Shown: positions 1 to 10,631 of the stretch, piece by piece | Layout: each line of letters opens with the position of its first letter | Position numbering within the stretch: position 1 is the stretch's first letter | Assembly: GCA_029718625.1 (NCBI GenBank) | Contig: CM056385.1 | Span: 28,821,391 to 28,885,390, forward strand | Reading direction: 5' to 3' | DNA: 64,000 nt | Source: Synaphobranchus kaupii | Taxonomy: Eukaryota; Chordata; Actinopteri; Anguilliformes; Synaphobranchidae | Program-made: the position numbers and the translations under genes | The notes under the pieces: generated by a model | Told to the model about the DNA's origin: nothing | Seen by the model: the letters and a program-made list of their open reading frames with translations, nothing else | Databases searched by the model: none

Positions 1-420
1 CCTGGCGTAAACATCACAGGAAGATTGCAGTCTGCTGAAATGAGCACTTTCCTGTGTCCTTTGATTTGAACATTCAGAATGCCAGCTCAAAGCAATTACT
101 GATGCTTATAATGTTGATAGAAACATATATAATCAGCCCCTCCAACAATGGCGAACAAGACTGTTTGGAGGACTGCCGACAGCCCTGTTATTAAGTTGAT
201 ATTGCTGGCATCGCTGAAGGCCAAATCACCTTGCAAAGTGCAAAATATTGCTCAATTCCCCATGTCTGTTTTTTTTTAATGTGTTGAAATAATAACTGTT
301 TCGCTCTTTCAGAAGCGTAGACTAGTACATTTAAGAGCAATAATGCCAGCAGTTAATCTCTGAAGTGTTAATGACTACCTTTCTACTGAGTTTAGCTTTT
401 TAGCGTTTTTGAACATTTTC
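1..420. other. Unassigned intergenic DNA, high complexity
   Basis: I see no coding frame or recognised repeat here. The first ~280 bases have mixed, non-repetitive composition, unlike the AT-rich decay that follows, so a conserved non-coding element is possible but untested. A poly-G run of about 16 begins just after position 420. Confidence 0.3.
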
Positions 421-889
421 AGGGGGGGGGGGGGGGATCAAAACAGGCACTTGGATAGGTGTTCATGAAGTATGTATTATTCTTACTTTATATAATAAAT
501 CAATCATAAATTATAAAATCATAACTTGTTAAATAATAAATAATTCAATAATAATTTATTTGTAAAATGTGCCCAAAAGTATGAATATACAAAGTGTATT
601 AAATTTAATTTTATATCTATATGGATATAATAAGGCGGCTTACCTATTATGTACCATTAATGCTATATACCAAGCAGGCTGCCTTGTTAATACTAAAATC
701 TACTCACAAGTTACAGTGGGGAATTTATAATTGACTGAATATTCAGATAGTGAATAAATCCCTTTTATTATTATTTTTTGCTTAAAGAAGTCTTTTAAAA
801 TATTATTGTGTGTGCCTTTTCCCCCCATGGCTGGTAGCCATACTATAAGTATGGTAAATCCCTCTGGGTCGTGGCATGAAAACATGTGG

Positions 890-2697
890 TGTCATGGTTT
901 TTAACCCTTTTACCTATGCGGTCGTTTTCCTTGGTGGCCATGTGAGGGCGCTGCTCTTTTGTTGGATGCTTGCTCCGTCCTGCTTGGATTGCGGAGCTTC
1001 TGTTATTGCCCACACCTGTGCGTGGTCACCTGGAGAGATATTTAAGCCTCTCGTTTCCTTCGTTCGGGGCTTCGAGATTGTTTGTTCATTGTTTTGTACT
1101 GTGGTGTTTTTGTTGGCTGTGAGTTACTCGTACCATTTGGGCTACTCGCCTATTTTAACGTCTCTTTGTTGAGGCAGGGCTTATTTCTTGCTGGCTTGGT
1201 AGTTACTTATCTCGTAGAAGTATGGGACCGCGGATCTCTGCTCTATTTCGCCTTTTTGTCCTTTTTTCTCCGTGTACGGAGATTTGGGCGATTCTGTTCG
1301 GAACTGTAGTTGTAGTTCTGTTCGCCCTTCGGTGCATGTTGTCTCATAGGGAGATCGGGCGTTTCGCTTCTACTTAGTTCTTAGCTCGTAGAAGTATAGT
1401 GTAGCTGTTCTTTGTTCCATTCTCGCCTGTTAAGGGTTCTTACAGAGAGTCCTGGCGTTTGCTTCTACTCATTTCCGTTGTACGGTGAGCCAGTGAGTAG
1501 CTTTGGTGCGTTTGTTCCCTGTTTTGTCTCCTTCTAGTGGACTACGTTCCCCTTTGTTGTGAGTCAGGGTTTTTGTTTATATTTGAGAGGCTGTCATGCT
1601 ATTTTTGCGTTGGTCTTTTGTTGCAGCTGTCCTCCGTCCTTTTTACCTACGGGACTATTTTGTTCGGAACTGTTGTTCTGTTCGGGTTCCGGGTATGTTT
1701 CTCCTTGTGTGGAGTTTGGGCGAGGTTTGTGGACATGTTTGTGTGTGACTGCGTGTTTCCGAAAATAGCCTCGGAACGTTAGCTCTCTGTTCCTTCGCCT
1801 CGTTACATATTCTTTTACTGAGAGGCTAGGGCGTGTGTTTTCAATTAAGCTTGGCTTAGTCCTATATGGATAGTAAAGTTATGGGACGACGGTGCTCCGT
1901 CGGCTCACCTGTAACATGTTTCTCTCTCCTGGGAGATCGGGTGTTTACCCCTTTGTTTTCTGCATGACTTGACTGCAAGCCTATTAACTTGACTACGAGC
2001 CTATTAATCTCGCCATGGAACGTTAAATCTCTGTTCCTGTTTGCCTCGTTATAGTCCTCATCATAGAGAGGCAGGGCGTGTATTTTCAATTAATCTCGCT
2101 TTGGTCTAGCCGGTAAATGTCCGGTACTGCCTGTCCTATTCGTTCCTTTCGGTGCCTTTCTCCTTGCATGGAGTTTTGACGATTTTGTTCGGAACTGCTG
2201 TTCTGTTTCGTCTTCTGGTGCATGTCTTCCTATAGGGAAGATTGGGCGATGTTGTGGACACGTTTGGTGTGTGACCGCGAGTCTGAGAGGTAGCCTGGGA
2301 ACGTTGGATTCTGTTCCTTTCGCCTCCACAAATACTATTTGTATTATTTTGCAGTGTTTGTTGACTGTGTTTTATGTTTGTCTTTACGCTACTCGCCCGT
2401 TCTTATGTGTCTCGTTACCGTGACAGGGCACGTATTATTTCTGGCTATTCAGAACCCTGTCCTTGCGCTCTACTTGGCGTGTGACAGTGAGCCGGTTAAT
2501 AGCGTCTGTAGTGGTTGTTCGTTGTTCGTTGTCTTGTCTCCTCCCTTATCTGCGGGGTATCCCGCCTTAGTGGCCTTAGGGCTTAAGGAATCCCCTTGCT
2601 GCGGTTGGCAGCTCCCACCTCACACGTCACGCCCCATTACACTGGGTGATACCTCAGGACCCCTCCTGGTTCATTTTCATGTACGATCGCACCCCCA
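890..2697 (+). mobile_element. Probable solo LTR, 1.8 kb (Ty3/Gypsy-like)
   Basis: The segment starts TGTCATGG and ends CCCCCA, giving the TG...CA ends of an LTR. It is flanked on both sides by TGTGG (885-889 and 2698-2702), a 5-bp duplication as made by Ty3/Gypsy and other LTR integrases. A TATA-like box, gatatttaagcc, lies near 1036-1048, where a U3/R boundary would be expected. No gag, pol, primer-binding site or second LTR adjoins, so recombination to a solo LTR is the simplest reading. The interior is GT-rich and built from diverged repeats: GTTCGGAACTG recurs near 1297, 1662 and 2188, and GGAACGTT near 1777, 2018 and 2300. Several open frames (e.g. 876-1172, 2339-2761) have no recognisable protein content. 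The LTR assignment is inferred from ends and duplication, not homology. Confidence 0.55.
1268..2249 (+). repeat. Iterated short hairpin plus GGGCG motif inside the LTR
   Basis: Six short inverted repeats (ctcc-loop-ggag or close variants) are each followed within about 3 bases by a T/A-rich GGGCG-like word. They lie at 1268-1291, 1343-1361, 1701-1723, 1926-1941, 2160-2181 and 2226-2249. Two of them are directly followed by the GTTCGGAACTG word. The pattern is seen in the sequence; any function is unknown. Confidence 0.5.
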
Positions 2698-2702
2698 TGT
2701 GG

Positions 2703-4740
2703 TTTATCCCATCCATACATATAATTGTGTTTATTTGGCTTTCAGGGATGGAGTGTTTTAACCGGCGGCATTAGCATCATCAGGTTGGGAGGAAGCTTTC
2801 AGGGTGACGGCTTGACATTAAGGCTTGTGCTATTGTCCAGGACAAGTATATTTTTGACGGGACATGTGAAATCTTCCATCCACTTGTACGAAGGAAGTGA
2901 GAGATAATTTTCTTTTTAATTTAACTTCAAAATGAACTGAATAGATATAGAAATTGCATGAAGCTCATTTCACCTGCCATCCTGGTTACATTGTTAACGA
3001 GATCATTTTTCGAATAGGAATTGAGAAATTCATCTAATTTGATTACAAATGGGGGGGTTTCGGACAATTGGATGAGTCTTTCGCATAAGTGAAAATGAAG
3101 TCCTACTTGTCCGATGGAACAAGTGCTCAAAAAGCTTAATGTCAAGCGCTGGGGTGGGTATTAATGGTACAGACAGTAGCAGGCTGTATGTGCGTTTCCA
3201 TGGCAGCCCGATGGTCCAACAGAACCAGACACAGTGAGAATACGGTCAGGGATGAATGCTGCTCGGCTTGGACCGACAAAAGCAGTGGAGTGCAAATGCA
3301 CCGCGAGTTAAAGAGATGCCAGCACAGCATGCATCCTGTCCCCCTTACTTATAACGACTGTTTATCTCTATGGGGATTCATGGATTCCATTTGTAGCTAC
3401 ATGATAAGAAATATATAATATCTATCAACTCAAAGAAGATTGTGTGGAGCTCTTTGAGGCAAACAAGCACGCTATTTCACAAAATGCATTCAGATTATTT
3501 GAGCACTTTTACTGTTTTTTTTTTTTATACAACGAAATATTGAATCTATCTGCGCTCTTAAGAGAGCACAGCGGCATTGTGTTTTCCATATTTGCAGTCA
3601 TTCCTGCAAAATATTACTAAACATGTTGACACTGGAAGAAGTATATATATATTACCTAAATTGCACATGCAATTGTGTAATTTCAAGCTCCTTATTATTA
3701 GCGATGTTTGCTGCTGTCACTGAAGCAAAAAGGTGGGCATTAAACAGGAGTGACACTTTTCAATGTATTAAAAGAAGTGGAAAAAACCTTCCACTACATA
3801 TAGCTGTGATTCTCGACCCATATAAAACGTGTGCATTTTCACAGGAGGTAAATCTTTGAGGGGAGCAGAATAAATAAAACAGAAACGTTCCGGCTCATCC
3901 ACTAAGCGTTTGAGATACTAGTGACGTGCAGTAACTAGGAAGTAGTTACTGTCCCAGATTGGTCCACAAAATATTAAATATAGGCTACTGCCCAAACAAT
4001 ACAATAACTTAACAAATCGGCACATGGGGAGACATTAGATGAAGAAAAAGCATCTATTGCGACTACATGTTCTCGTGGGAAAAAATTTACTTCGTATTTT
4101 GACCGCATTTTGTACCATTGGCTTTGAAAAACGGGCCTGAAAGACCCATACATGCAAAATAGGTCATCTTCACATTAAAAGTGGCAGTGTGACAAATATA
4201 AATACCAACAGTTGCCTACAATTATTATCTAGTCTGTTTAGGCTAGTGGTAGGCCTAGTATTATTTTTCTGTAGGCTATATCACAAAATTGTGAACATTT
4301 TCCCATATCCATGTATTATTTCAAAATAATAATAATAATAATAATGTTATTTATACAGCACTTACACATGACGTTCAAAGTGTTTTCCAATGTAAAATTG
4401 CACTGAACATTAAACAGAAATAAAATGAAAAAGCAATTAAACTTGTGGATAATAGTCTACTCTTTATTCTCCATGCACACAATGAACAGACTATTTACCT
4501 TACCTGTGCAGATTCTCCTGGTCAAATGCAGAAGAGGCACTGTGTTTTAAGTTCGCTAGCCTGTGTTGTGCCGAAAGCTGTGGTAGTTTATATATTTTTT
4601 TCATTGTGTATTCTTTGTAATTTGTAATAGATCAGCATCATAAATCCCACAAGGTTGAATTCTCTACTGCGTCTGTGAGGAAGAAGAAAAGAGCTGGCTC
4701 CTCTGAGGTTTTTCAGTTGTGTATCGTGATCCGTGATCTA
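2703..4740. other. Intergenic AT-rich DNA
   Basis: No supported gene. There is an (ATA)n tract near 4327-4345. The words after it (ttatttatacagcactt..., to about 4390) resemble the 3' tail of teleost LINEs. The short frames in this stretch show no family features. Confidence 0.35.
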
Positions 4741-4744
4741 TTAA

Positions 4745-4830
4745 AATTTTATTTCACCTTTATTTTACCAGACAGGTCAGTTAAGATCAGAAACTTATTT
4801 ACAATGACGGCCTGAGTTATCTGGCTAACT
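4745..4830. repeat. Interspersed repeat remnant (tttatttcacctttatttt type)
   Basis: The words atttcacctttattttaccag and acaggtcagttaag match the start of a repeat I know from many teleost genomes, in which an AT-rich lead is followed by an 'aggtcagttaagaacaa' phrase. Only ~85 bases are recognisable, and the superfamily is not determinable from this fragment. Confidence 0.3.
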
Positions 4831-6265
4831 TGGCTAGCAGACTTCAGGCAGTGTACTGGTGAAGTAAGGAGATGAAAGAAAAAACATATTTTTTAAAAAT
4901 ATAGCATTGGGAAGATGTTAAAATGCACATATTTATTTGTTTATATTGTGTGTTAAACACCTTATCCATCAAATTATTATTCTACCATAAAAAAAAAGAT
5001 GCGCGACATTTATCCATCCAGTTGGCGTTGTCACGCAATGTCGTATGCATGCTGTCTGCTTCACCAGCTTACTAACACCGCTTCCTCACTACGGGCGTGA
5101 GAGAGAATTGGAGGCGAAAATCTCACGCAAAACTGTCCTGATACATAGCGTTGGCTGTCGCCGTGACAGCCAATCAGATTGAGGTGTAAACAAAGGATTG
5201 AGCGGCAAATAACGCAGCATGCAGCTGGACCAGTTAAAAGTGTTTGGGGGGCGGGACATGTCAGCTCAAATAGAGACACAGCGAGCGAATGAGATTTTGA
5301 GGGGTGTATGACTTAGTTCCTGACAGGTCAAGAAAGTCTGATTGAAACGAATGCATTCTAATTATTTTTTCTCGCTTTCTCGTGTCACTGGCAGTGAGGA
5401 CTGCTCGCGGGTTGAACGGTTATACATATTGGTATCAGTTGAATCCAATGATTAAGATGTTATGCAGTGAATTACTGCCAGTAGTCCCGGGATCTTTATC
5501 AAAAGACTTTTAATGAGGAGTTGGGAAGCTTATCCAGAGACTTCAGACACTTGAATAGAAACATAAATTGGTTTTCCACAATTTCAAAATCACACATTTT
5601 TCACACAAGTTAAGAGAATATTGTCGTGAGAATATTGGTAATGAATGGTATTATAACACATGGTAATTAAGTATTTGGCACTCTATCTCTTCTAGGTTTT
5701 GTTAAATAACTATGCAGATTCAATAATAATCTCACAGAACTCTAGTGGGATGGTTTCAGATTAGCTAAACAATAGTAGTCAAATGACTAGGAGTTTGAAT
5801 TTGGGGAACTAGTCCATACCAGCATTCCTATTATCAGAACAAAATGCCCCTGCAGAGTAAATTGTTTTTATGATGACCATTCTGTATTTGGTAGTGGTAG
5901 TGAAAATCTGTAGAACAGAATCATTCCTTTTCAAATGCTTTTTCAGTACCCCACATAAACAATAAATAACCATTTATTTATAAGAATGATTGTTGGCTCA
6001 GTCAAAACATTAAATACTCATAGAAAACTATTAATGGCACATAATTATTTATTTTTCATTTTTTCAACATAAGTAATGAGCTAATAAAAGGCATTTTAGT
6101 TTGAAATCTGTGGATTTTCTTGCTACCCAATATCTCACAGGCTCACATGAAATATTTATAGAAATGAGATAACGTTATTCAGTGTGGCAGCGAAATGACA
6201 TGTTTTTTTTCTTCTCTGAATGATAAAACATATTACACAATTAAAATGAACTTTCCAAAACCCTT
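4831..6265. other. Intergenic AT-rich DNA
   Basis: I see no gene, repeat family or structured element I can support. An (AC)n microsatellite starts at about 6268. Confidence 0.35.
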
Positions 6266-6266
6266 A

Positions 6267-6267
<1 letters not shown>

Positions 6268-6298
<31 letters not shown>
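6268..6298. repeat. (AC)n microsatellite
   Basis: About 15 AC units directly precede the first recognisable part of the LINE ORF1 remnant. Confidence 0.9.
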
Positions 6299-6342
6299 TC
6301 GACTCACACGCACACACTGACATCCACCGCACTGACACCTAG

Positions 6343-7149
6343 ACTCAAGACACACTCACCACTCGCCACACAGGAAAAAAACACAGAAATTGTATTTCTG
6401 TGTGACTCTAATGGGAAACACATTAGCATGAAACGTATCTTCCCAGGCAGAAGATCAGCACATATCTGGAGCCCCACATTGTCCAAGGCCATGGAGAAGA
6501 TATCTAATGAGAACTTCCAGGGGGTTAAACAAATCCTGATCCACACTGAAACAAATGACCTGACCGGACACAACAAAGACGAACCCCACATTCTGAAAGA
6601 GATAGCTATGAAAGCCACCGAGAGTTCCCAGCAGCAAGGGTAACCATTTCCACTCTGCTACCCAGAACAGATGTACTCCAGCATGTGATTAACAATATTA
6701 ATGCTGAAATCATCAAAAACTGTGCTCAATTACAAAATGTGCATGTGACACTTCATTGGAAGATCTTACACCAGCACCTTTACGATCGACTGCATCTCAA
6801 CCATCAGGGTGTGAGACTTTTTGTGAAGAACATTAAGGACACAGCCTTAGACCAGATCACACCTACCCCTCAAATCAAGACCAGGAGGACAAACAGTGAG
6901 GTTGAGCTCTCCTGGAACCCCCACCACACTAAAACATATGTCCACACGGGCCCAAGCTTTCCCAGAGGCCTCAGACCCGCCTTACCACAGTACAGTCCAC
7001 CCCTCCAGGCTCCACAGGGACATGATAACTGGTGGAAGCAACATCATCCATCTCAGCCATCATCTCAGAGAGACAGCTATGCAACTGTAGCTGCTAGGAC
7101 AGTGACACCTCCAGCTGCTCAACTGAACCCAAGCCAGATAAGAGACCAG
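6343..7149 (+). pseudogene. LINE ORF1 remnant with SGNH-hydrolase-like domain (I/Nimb-like)
   Basis: The frame reads TEIVFLCDSNGKHISMKRIFPGR, then ILIHTETNDLTGH, and after a frame change INNINAEIIKNC and YDRLHLNHQGVRLFVKNIKDTAL. CDSNG corresponds to SGNH block I, TNDL to block III, and DRLHLNHQGVRLF to the terminal D-x-x-H block. Fish LINEs of the I/Nimb type carry such a domain in ORF1; I identify it by these motifs only. The coding is broken by a stop at about 6641 with continuation from 6685, then runs to ~7149, where a Harbinger-like element interrupts. It is part of one LINE that continues at 8048, 8640, 10509 and 11334. It is a non-functional relic. Confidence 0.7.
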
Positions 7150-8047
7150 GGGCTGCATTTCCCGATAACGATCAGTCTTAGGGTTAACTGCGATTTCTAT
7201 GAGCGATTCTAGGAGGACTCTTTAATTTGTAACACGCGTTTCCCAAAACAGTTCTTAGTGTGAACGCGCACTCACCAGTTAAGAGCTACTTAACCAGAGG
7301 TGTAAAATCCGGGTTCAGAAAGTACAAAACTAAACTAACTCTAACCCTCCCCAGTATTTAGTTCCAATCACCTGGATTTGCTAATTTGCACAATTCTTCA
7401 GCCAGGAGGTAAAACTAATTAGTGAAATCAGCTGGCTGGGTTCATGGGTGGAAGAAATAAATAGCAGGACTTTCTGATCCCTGGATTTTACATCTCTGTA
7501 CTTAACTTCGCTGTCTGTGGTGCTGCTGATATAGGAGGAGGGAGGAGGGCGATAGATTGGGAGACAAAAACCCAGAGATGCCCAATACATGGCCGGTTAG
7601 GCACGTCAACGTCTCATAGAAAGTTTCTTTTGAAATAAAATCTTTTTCCCACTGATTTTACTTGTCTCAATTTTATTTATTTGTGTAGGGCTATTTAAGG
7701 AATGGCTTTAATGGGTAATTTCCAAATATATAAAAATAAGTACATTTAAATAAAAAAAATAAACATAAATATTGTTGCATCAAACATCACTTTAAAAAAG
7801 CACAATCAGTGGTTATGGTAACCGTAAAATGTAACGAACACTAACACAAAAATCAAATAAAGTATGTGATTTATGGGCTTCTAAAACACACTTAACCGTC
7901 TACGACTGGAGTAATCGTTAATCTACGATCGTTTCTAAGAGCATCGTAAGTTAAGATGCTTTTAGGAAACACACCCTAAGTTCAAGAAGCCTCGTAAGAA
8001 GGGTTTTATCATCGTCTTAGCCTTACGATGCCTTTGGGGAAACGCAC
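7149..8047 (+). mobile_element. Harbinger-like non-autonomous element, copy 1, carrying a nested hAT MITE
   Basis: The left end reads GGGCTGCATTTCCCGATAA and the right end, reverse-complemented, reads GTGCGTTTCCCCAAAGG. These are the 'GTGCGTTTCCC' ends of a very common teleost MITE class. The sub-terminal words aacgatcagtcttaggg and cgtcttagccttacgat also belong to it. It has no coding capacity. It sits inside the LINE between the ORF1 and endonuclease parts. A second copy in the opposite orientation is at 10632-11333. The PIF/Harbinger label is from recollection of this family; I could not see an unambiguous 3-bp duplication here. Confidence 0.6.
7295..7498 (+). mobile_element. hAT-type MITE, 204 bp, nested in Harbinger-like copy 1
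   Basis: The ends are CAGAGGTGTAAAATCC and its near-complement GGATTTTACATCTCTG. They are flanked by the perfect 8-bp duplication TACTTAAC (7287-7294 and 7499-7506). CAGRG ends plus an 8-bp duplication are diagnostic of hAT elements. Related copies lie at 10989-11183 and 32390-32568. Confidence 0.85.
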
Positions 8048-8148
8048 TGCTGATTACCTTAATCTGTACTAAATTACTGAGTTTAAGGAACATTAATCTT
8101 TGGTGAAACACTTTTACTGTAAAGATAAGAAAAATAGCATCATTCTCT

Positions 8149-8199
8149 ATTAGTAATTGGAACATTCAGGACTTATACTCTTCAACTTTTAGTTTAAAA
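8149..8199 (+). pseudogene. LINE endonuclease N-terminus remnant
   Basis: The frame ISNWNIQDLYSSTFSLK matches the start of APE-type LINE endonucleases, where WN-x-Q-G-L introduces the metal-binding Asn. Here the usual Gly is Asp. It continues the LINE interrupted at 7149 and is cut off at ~8200 by a SINE/LINE tail. Confidence 0.55.
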
Positions 8200-8275
8200 A
8201 TTGTGTAAGTCGCTCTGGATAAGAGCGTCTGCTAAATGCCTGTAATGTCATGTAATGTAATGTAATGTAAAATAA
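8200..8275 (+). repeat. SINE/LINE 3' tail with (TGTAA)n
   Basis: The words gtaagtcgctctggataag and agcgtctgctaaatgcc, followed by TGTAA repeats, are the standard 3' tail of a family of tailed teleost SINEs/LINEs. It lies between two parts of the LINE endonuclease. Related tails in the opposite orientation are near 28640, 41400 and 56765. Confidence 0.7.
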
Positions 8276-8639
8276 AAAAAACATGATTTTGTAAATAGGA
8301 TAAAAAATACATGTAGGCCTATACTTATTTTAACGGACATGAAGCATGGAATCAAAAATCAATTCTAATTCTCCAAATAATTATATTGAAGTTGGCATAC
8401 CCTCTGTAAAACATGCCCATGTTAAGATCGGCAGACTCATATATTCTGGTATGGTATAAAGGGGAATAAAAAGATTGAATCTCACCAGTCAAAAAAGGAA
8501 AAAAAAACACATTTGGATTAAAATTTTTACACAAGCATACTAGAAACAAACAGTAATATTTATCTATGTGAAGTTTATATTCCACCTTCAAATTACTTAT
8601 ACTATGTGGAGGAAGACTTTAAGGAACTCCAAAAATAAA

Positions 8640-8967
8640 TAAGCCATTTCCGGTCCTTAGGTTCCATCCTACTATGTGGTGATTTTAATGCCAGAACTGG
8701 TAGAGAGCCAGATTTTATTGTACATGGAGGGAAACAGATATATATTTAGACAAAACCCTTTATACCAAAACTACATAACCACACAGAGACAAAGTTATGA
8801 CAGTGTGGTAAACAAAAATGACAAAGCAGTACTTCTGATGTGTACAGGCCTGGGTCTGTACATGTTAATGGCAGAATCGGGGGGGATCTCTCTGGGTAGA
8901 TTCACTTACAGGCTCTGTACTAGGTAGTAGTGTGCTGGACTATGCCATTACTGATATTAAACCAAGA
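8640..8967 (+). pseudogene. LINE APE endonuclease core remnant
   Basis: SLGSILLCGDFNARTGREPDF contains the GDFNAR motif of APE-type LINE endonucleases. Further on, CTGLGLYMLMAESGGISLGRF and SVLDYAITDI correspond to the region around the substrate-binding D-Y of the same domain. Frames change between these parts, so the coding sequence is dead. A Tc1 transposon interrupts just after ...YAITDI at 8968, and the domain resumes at 10509. Confidence 0.75.
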
Positions 8968-8969
8968 TA

Positions 8970-10506
8970 CACTACTCACAAAAAGTTAGGGATATTTGGC
9001 TTTCGGGTGAAATTTATGGAAAATGTAAGTTCACGCTACAGTGATATTATACGTATCATGAAAGTAGGGCATTTAAGTAGAAGCATGCAATGGTGATTTC
9101 CTCATCTCAAACAATTTATTGAAACAAAAGCCAACAACAGTGGTGGGTATACCACAACAAAAATGTCAAATGTCTCAATAACTTGTCATGTGCCCTTGAG
9201 CATCAATTACAGGCTTGACAATGACGTCTCATGCTGTTCACAAGTCGACTTATTGTCTGCTGAGGCATGGCATCCCACTCTTCTTGAAGGGCGGCCCTCA
9301 GGTCATTGAGGTTCTGGGGTACAGAGTTACGAGCCTCTACACGGTGAGTCAGCTGATCCCATAGGTTTTCTATGGGATTCAGGTCTGGAGAAAGTGCAGG
9401 CCACTCCATTTGAGGTACCCCAGTCTCCAGCAGCCTTTCCCTAATGATGCGACCTCGATGAGCTGGGAGCATTGTCGTCCATGAAGATGAAATTAGGCCT
9501 GTGTTGTTCATGCAGGGGCACAATGACTGGATTAATGATGTTATTCAGGTAGTATGGGCTTGTCACTGTACCATTCACAAAGTGTAGGGCAGTTCTGTAT
9601 TGACTAGACACACCTGCCCACACTGTAACACCGCCACCACCAAAGGGTCGTCTGGTGACAACAGTGGCTGATGCATAGCGCTCTCCTTGACGTCTCCAAC
9701 ATCGTTGGCGGGCCATCATTTCTGCTCAACGTGAATCGACTCATCAGAGAACAGCACTGAGGCCCACTGGTCCCTCGTCCAGTGTAAATGCTCCCTGGCC
9801 CATGCAAGACGATGACGCCTGTGCCTGGTGGTGTGGTCAGGTACCCTTGCAGGTCGTCTAGCACGCAGACCCACGCTGATGTAAACGGTTTTGAATGGTT
9901 CTGACGTGACACTTGGGTGCCTCTCACCTCCCTTAAATGTGCCTGGAGTTGAGTGGCATTCATCATCCGGTTCCGCAGGGCACTGTTCACATTGAAGCGG
10001 TCATCAGTGTGGGATGTGGCCAAAGGACGTCCACTTCTTTGCTTTCTGTGACTCTTCCAGTCTCTCTGTATCTCTGTTGCAACCTGCTGATGACACTCTG
10101 TGACACTCTAAGCTCAGTGGCCACTTCCCTCTGAGAACATCCTGTTTGATGCCTCGCAATGGCGAGGTACTGTTGATCAATTGTTAGGTGTCCGTCTTGG
10201 TCTCATGATGTCAAAATGTGAACAGCATGATGAAGAGGACTGTTTAAATACCAATTCTAATTGAACCAGGAAATTTATTGGTCGATCATGGATCAAACAC
10301 CTGTTGTGAATTTTTGCCGTTCAGCTCCTTGTTAGAGAACAGCAAGTTGTGCAAAATGTACTGAAACATTGAATAGTTGGACATGTGCATTCAAAAGTTT
10401 AGAGAAGGTCAAATTAATTTCACCTGTAAAGGTTATAGTGCATTTTTAGGTTCATCCTGAAAATTTCACCCGAAAGCCGAATATCCATAACTTTTTGTGA
10501 GTAGTG
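8970..10506 (-). mobile_element. Tc1-like transposon, complete ends, 1537 bp
   Basis: The terminal inverted repeats are about 45 bp. The left end begins CACTACTCACAAAAAGTTAG; the right end, reverse-complemented, begins CACTACTCACAAAAAGTTAT. TA dinucleotides flank both ends (8968-8969 and 10507-10508), as expected for Tc1/mariner insertion. A frameshifted transposase gene runs on the minus strand. The element lies inside a LINE endonuclease gene, so it is younger than that LINE. Confidence 0.92.
9200..10205 (-). pseudogene. Tc1-like transposase, frameshifted
   Basis: This is the cut-and-paste DDE transposase of the surrounding Tc1 element. Recognisable parts on the minus strand are an N-terminal piece starting MRPRRTPNN, which soon meets a stop. 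These are followed by DDRFNVNSALRNRMMNATQL (DNA-binding half), then [20 protein letters not shown] and SPDLNPIENLWDQLTHRVEA (catalytic half). The pair FMDDN and PIENLWD places 34 residues between the second Asp and the Glu, the DD34E signature of Tc1. At least two frameshifts and internal stops separate the pieces (frames ending near 9604, 9441 and 9203), so no active enzyme is encoded. A full Tc1 transposase is about 340 residues, which fits the span. Confidence 0.88.
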
Positions 10507-10508
10507 TA

Positions 10509-10631
10509 TATCGAGGCATTTGTAGTTTTATCCCAACTTCCCATATCAGACCGCAGCCAAACAATCTTGTATTTAAAAAAAGTCATTGACACACTGAGAA
10601 ACCAACCTTTTCCCTCTCCCGAGGACAGAAC
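10509..10631 (+). pseudogene. LINE endonuclease C-terminus remnant
   Basis: YIEAFVVLSQLPISDRSQTI and LYLKKV resume the endonuclease after the Tc1 insertion. The usual family motif is S-D-H near the C-terminus, with a catalytic His; here it reads SDR, so the catalytic residue is lost. The coding is cut again at ~10632 by Harbinger-like copy 2. Confidence 0.6.

Noticed and set aside
876..2761. Hydrophobic open frames (e.g. 876-1172, 1537-1782, 2339-2761) as membrane proteins
   Set aside because: They come from GT/TT-rich LTR sequence, give no known domain and overlap each other in several frames.
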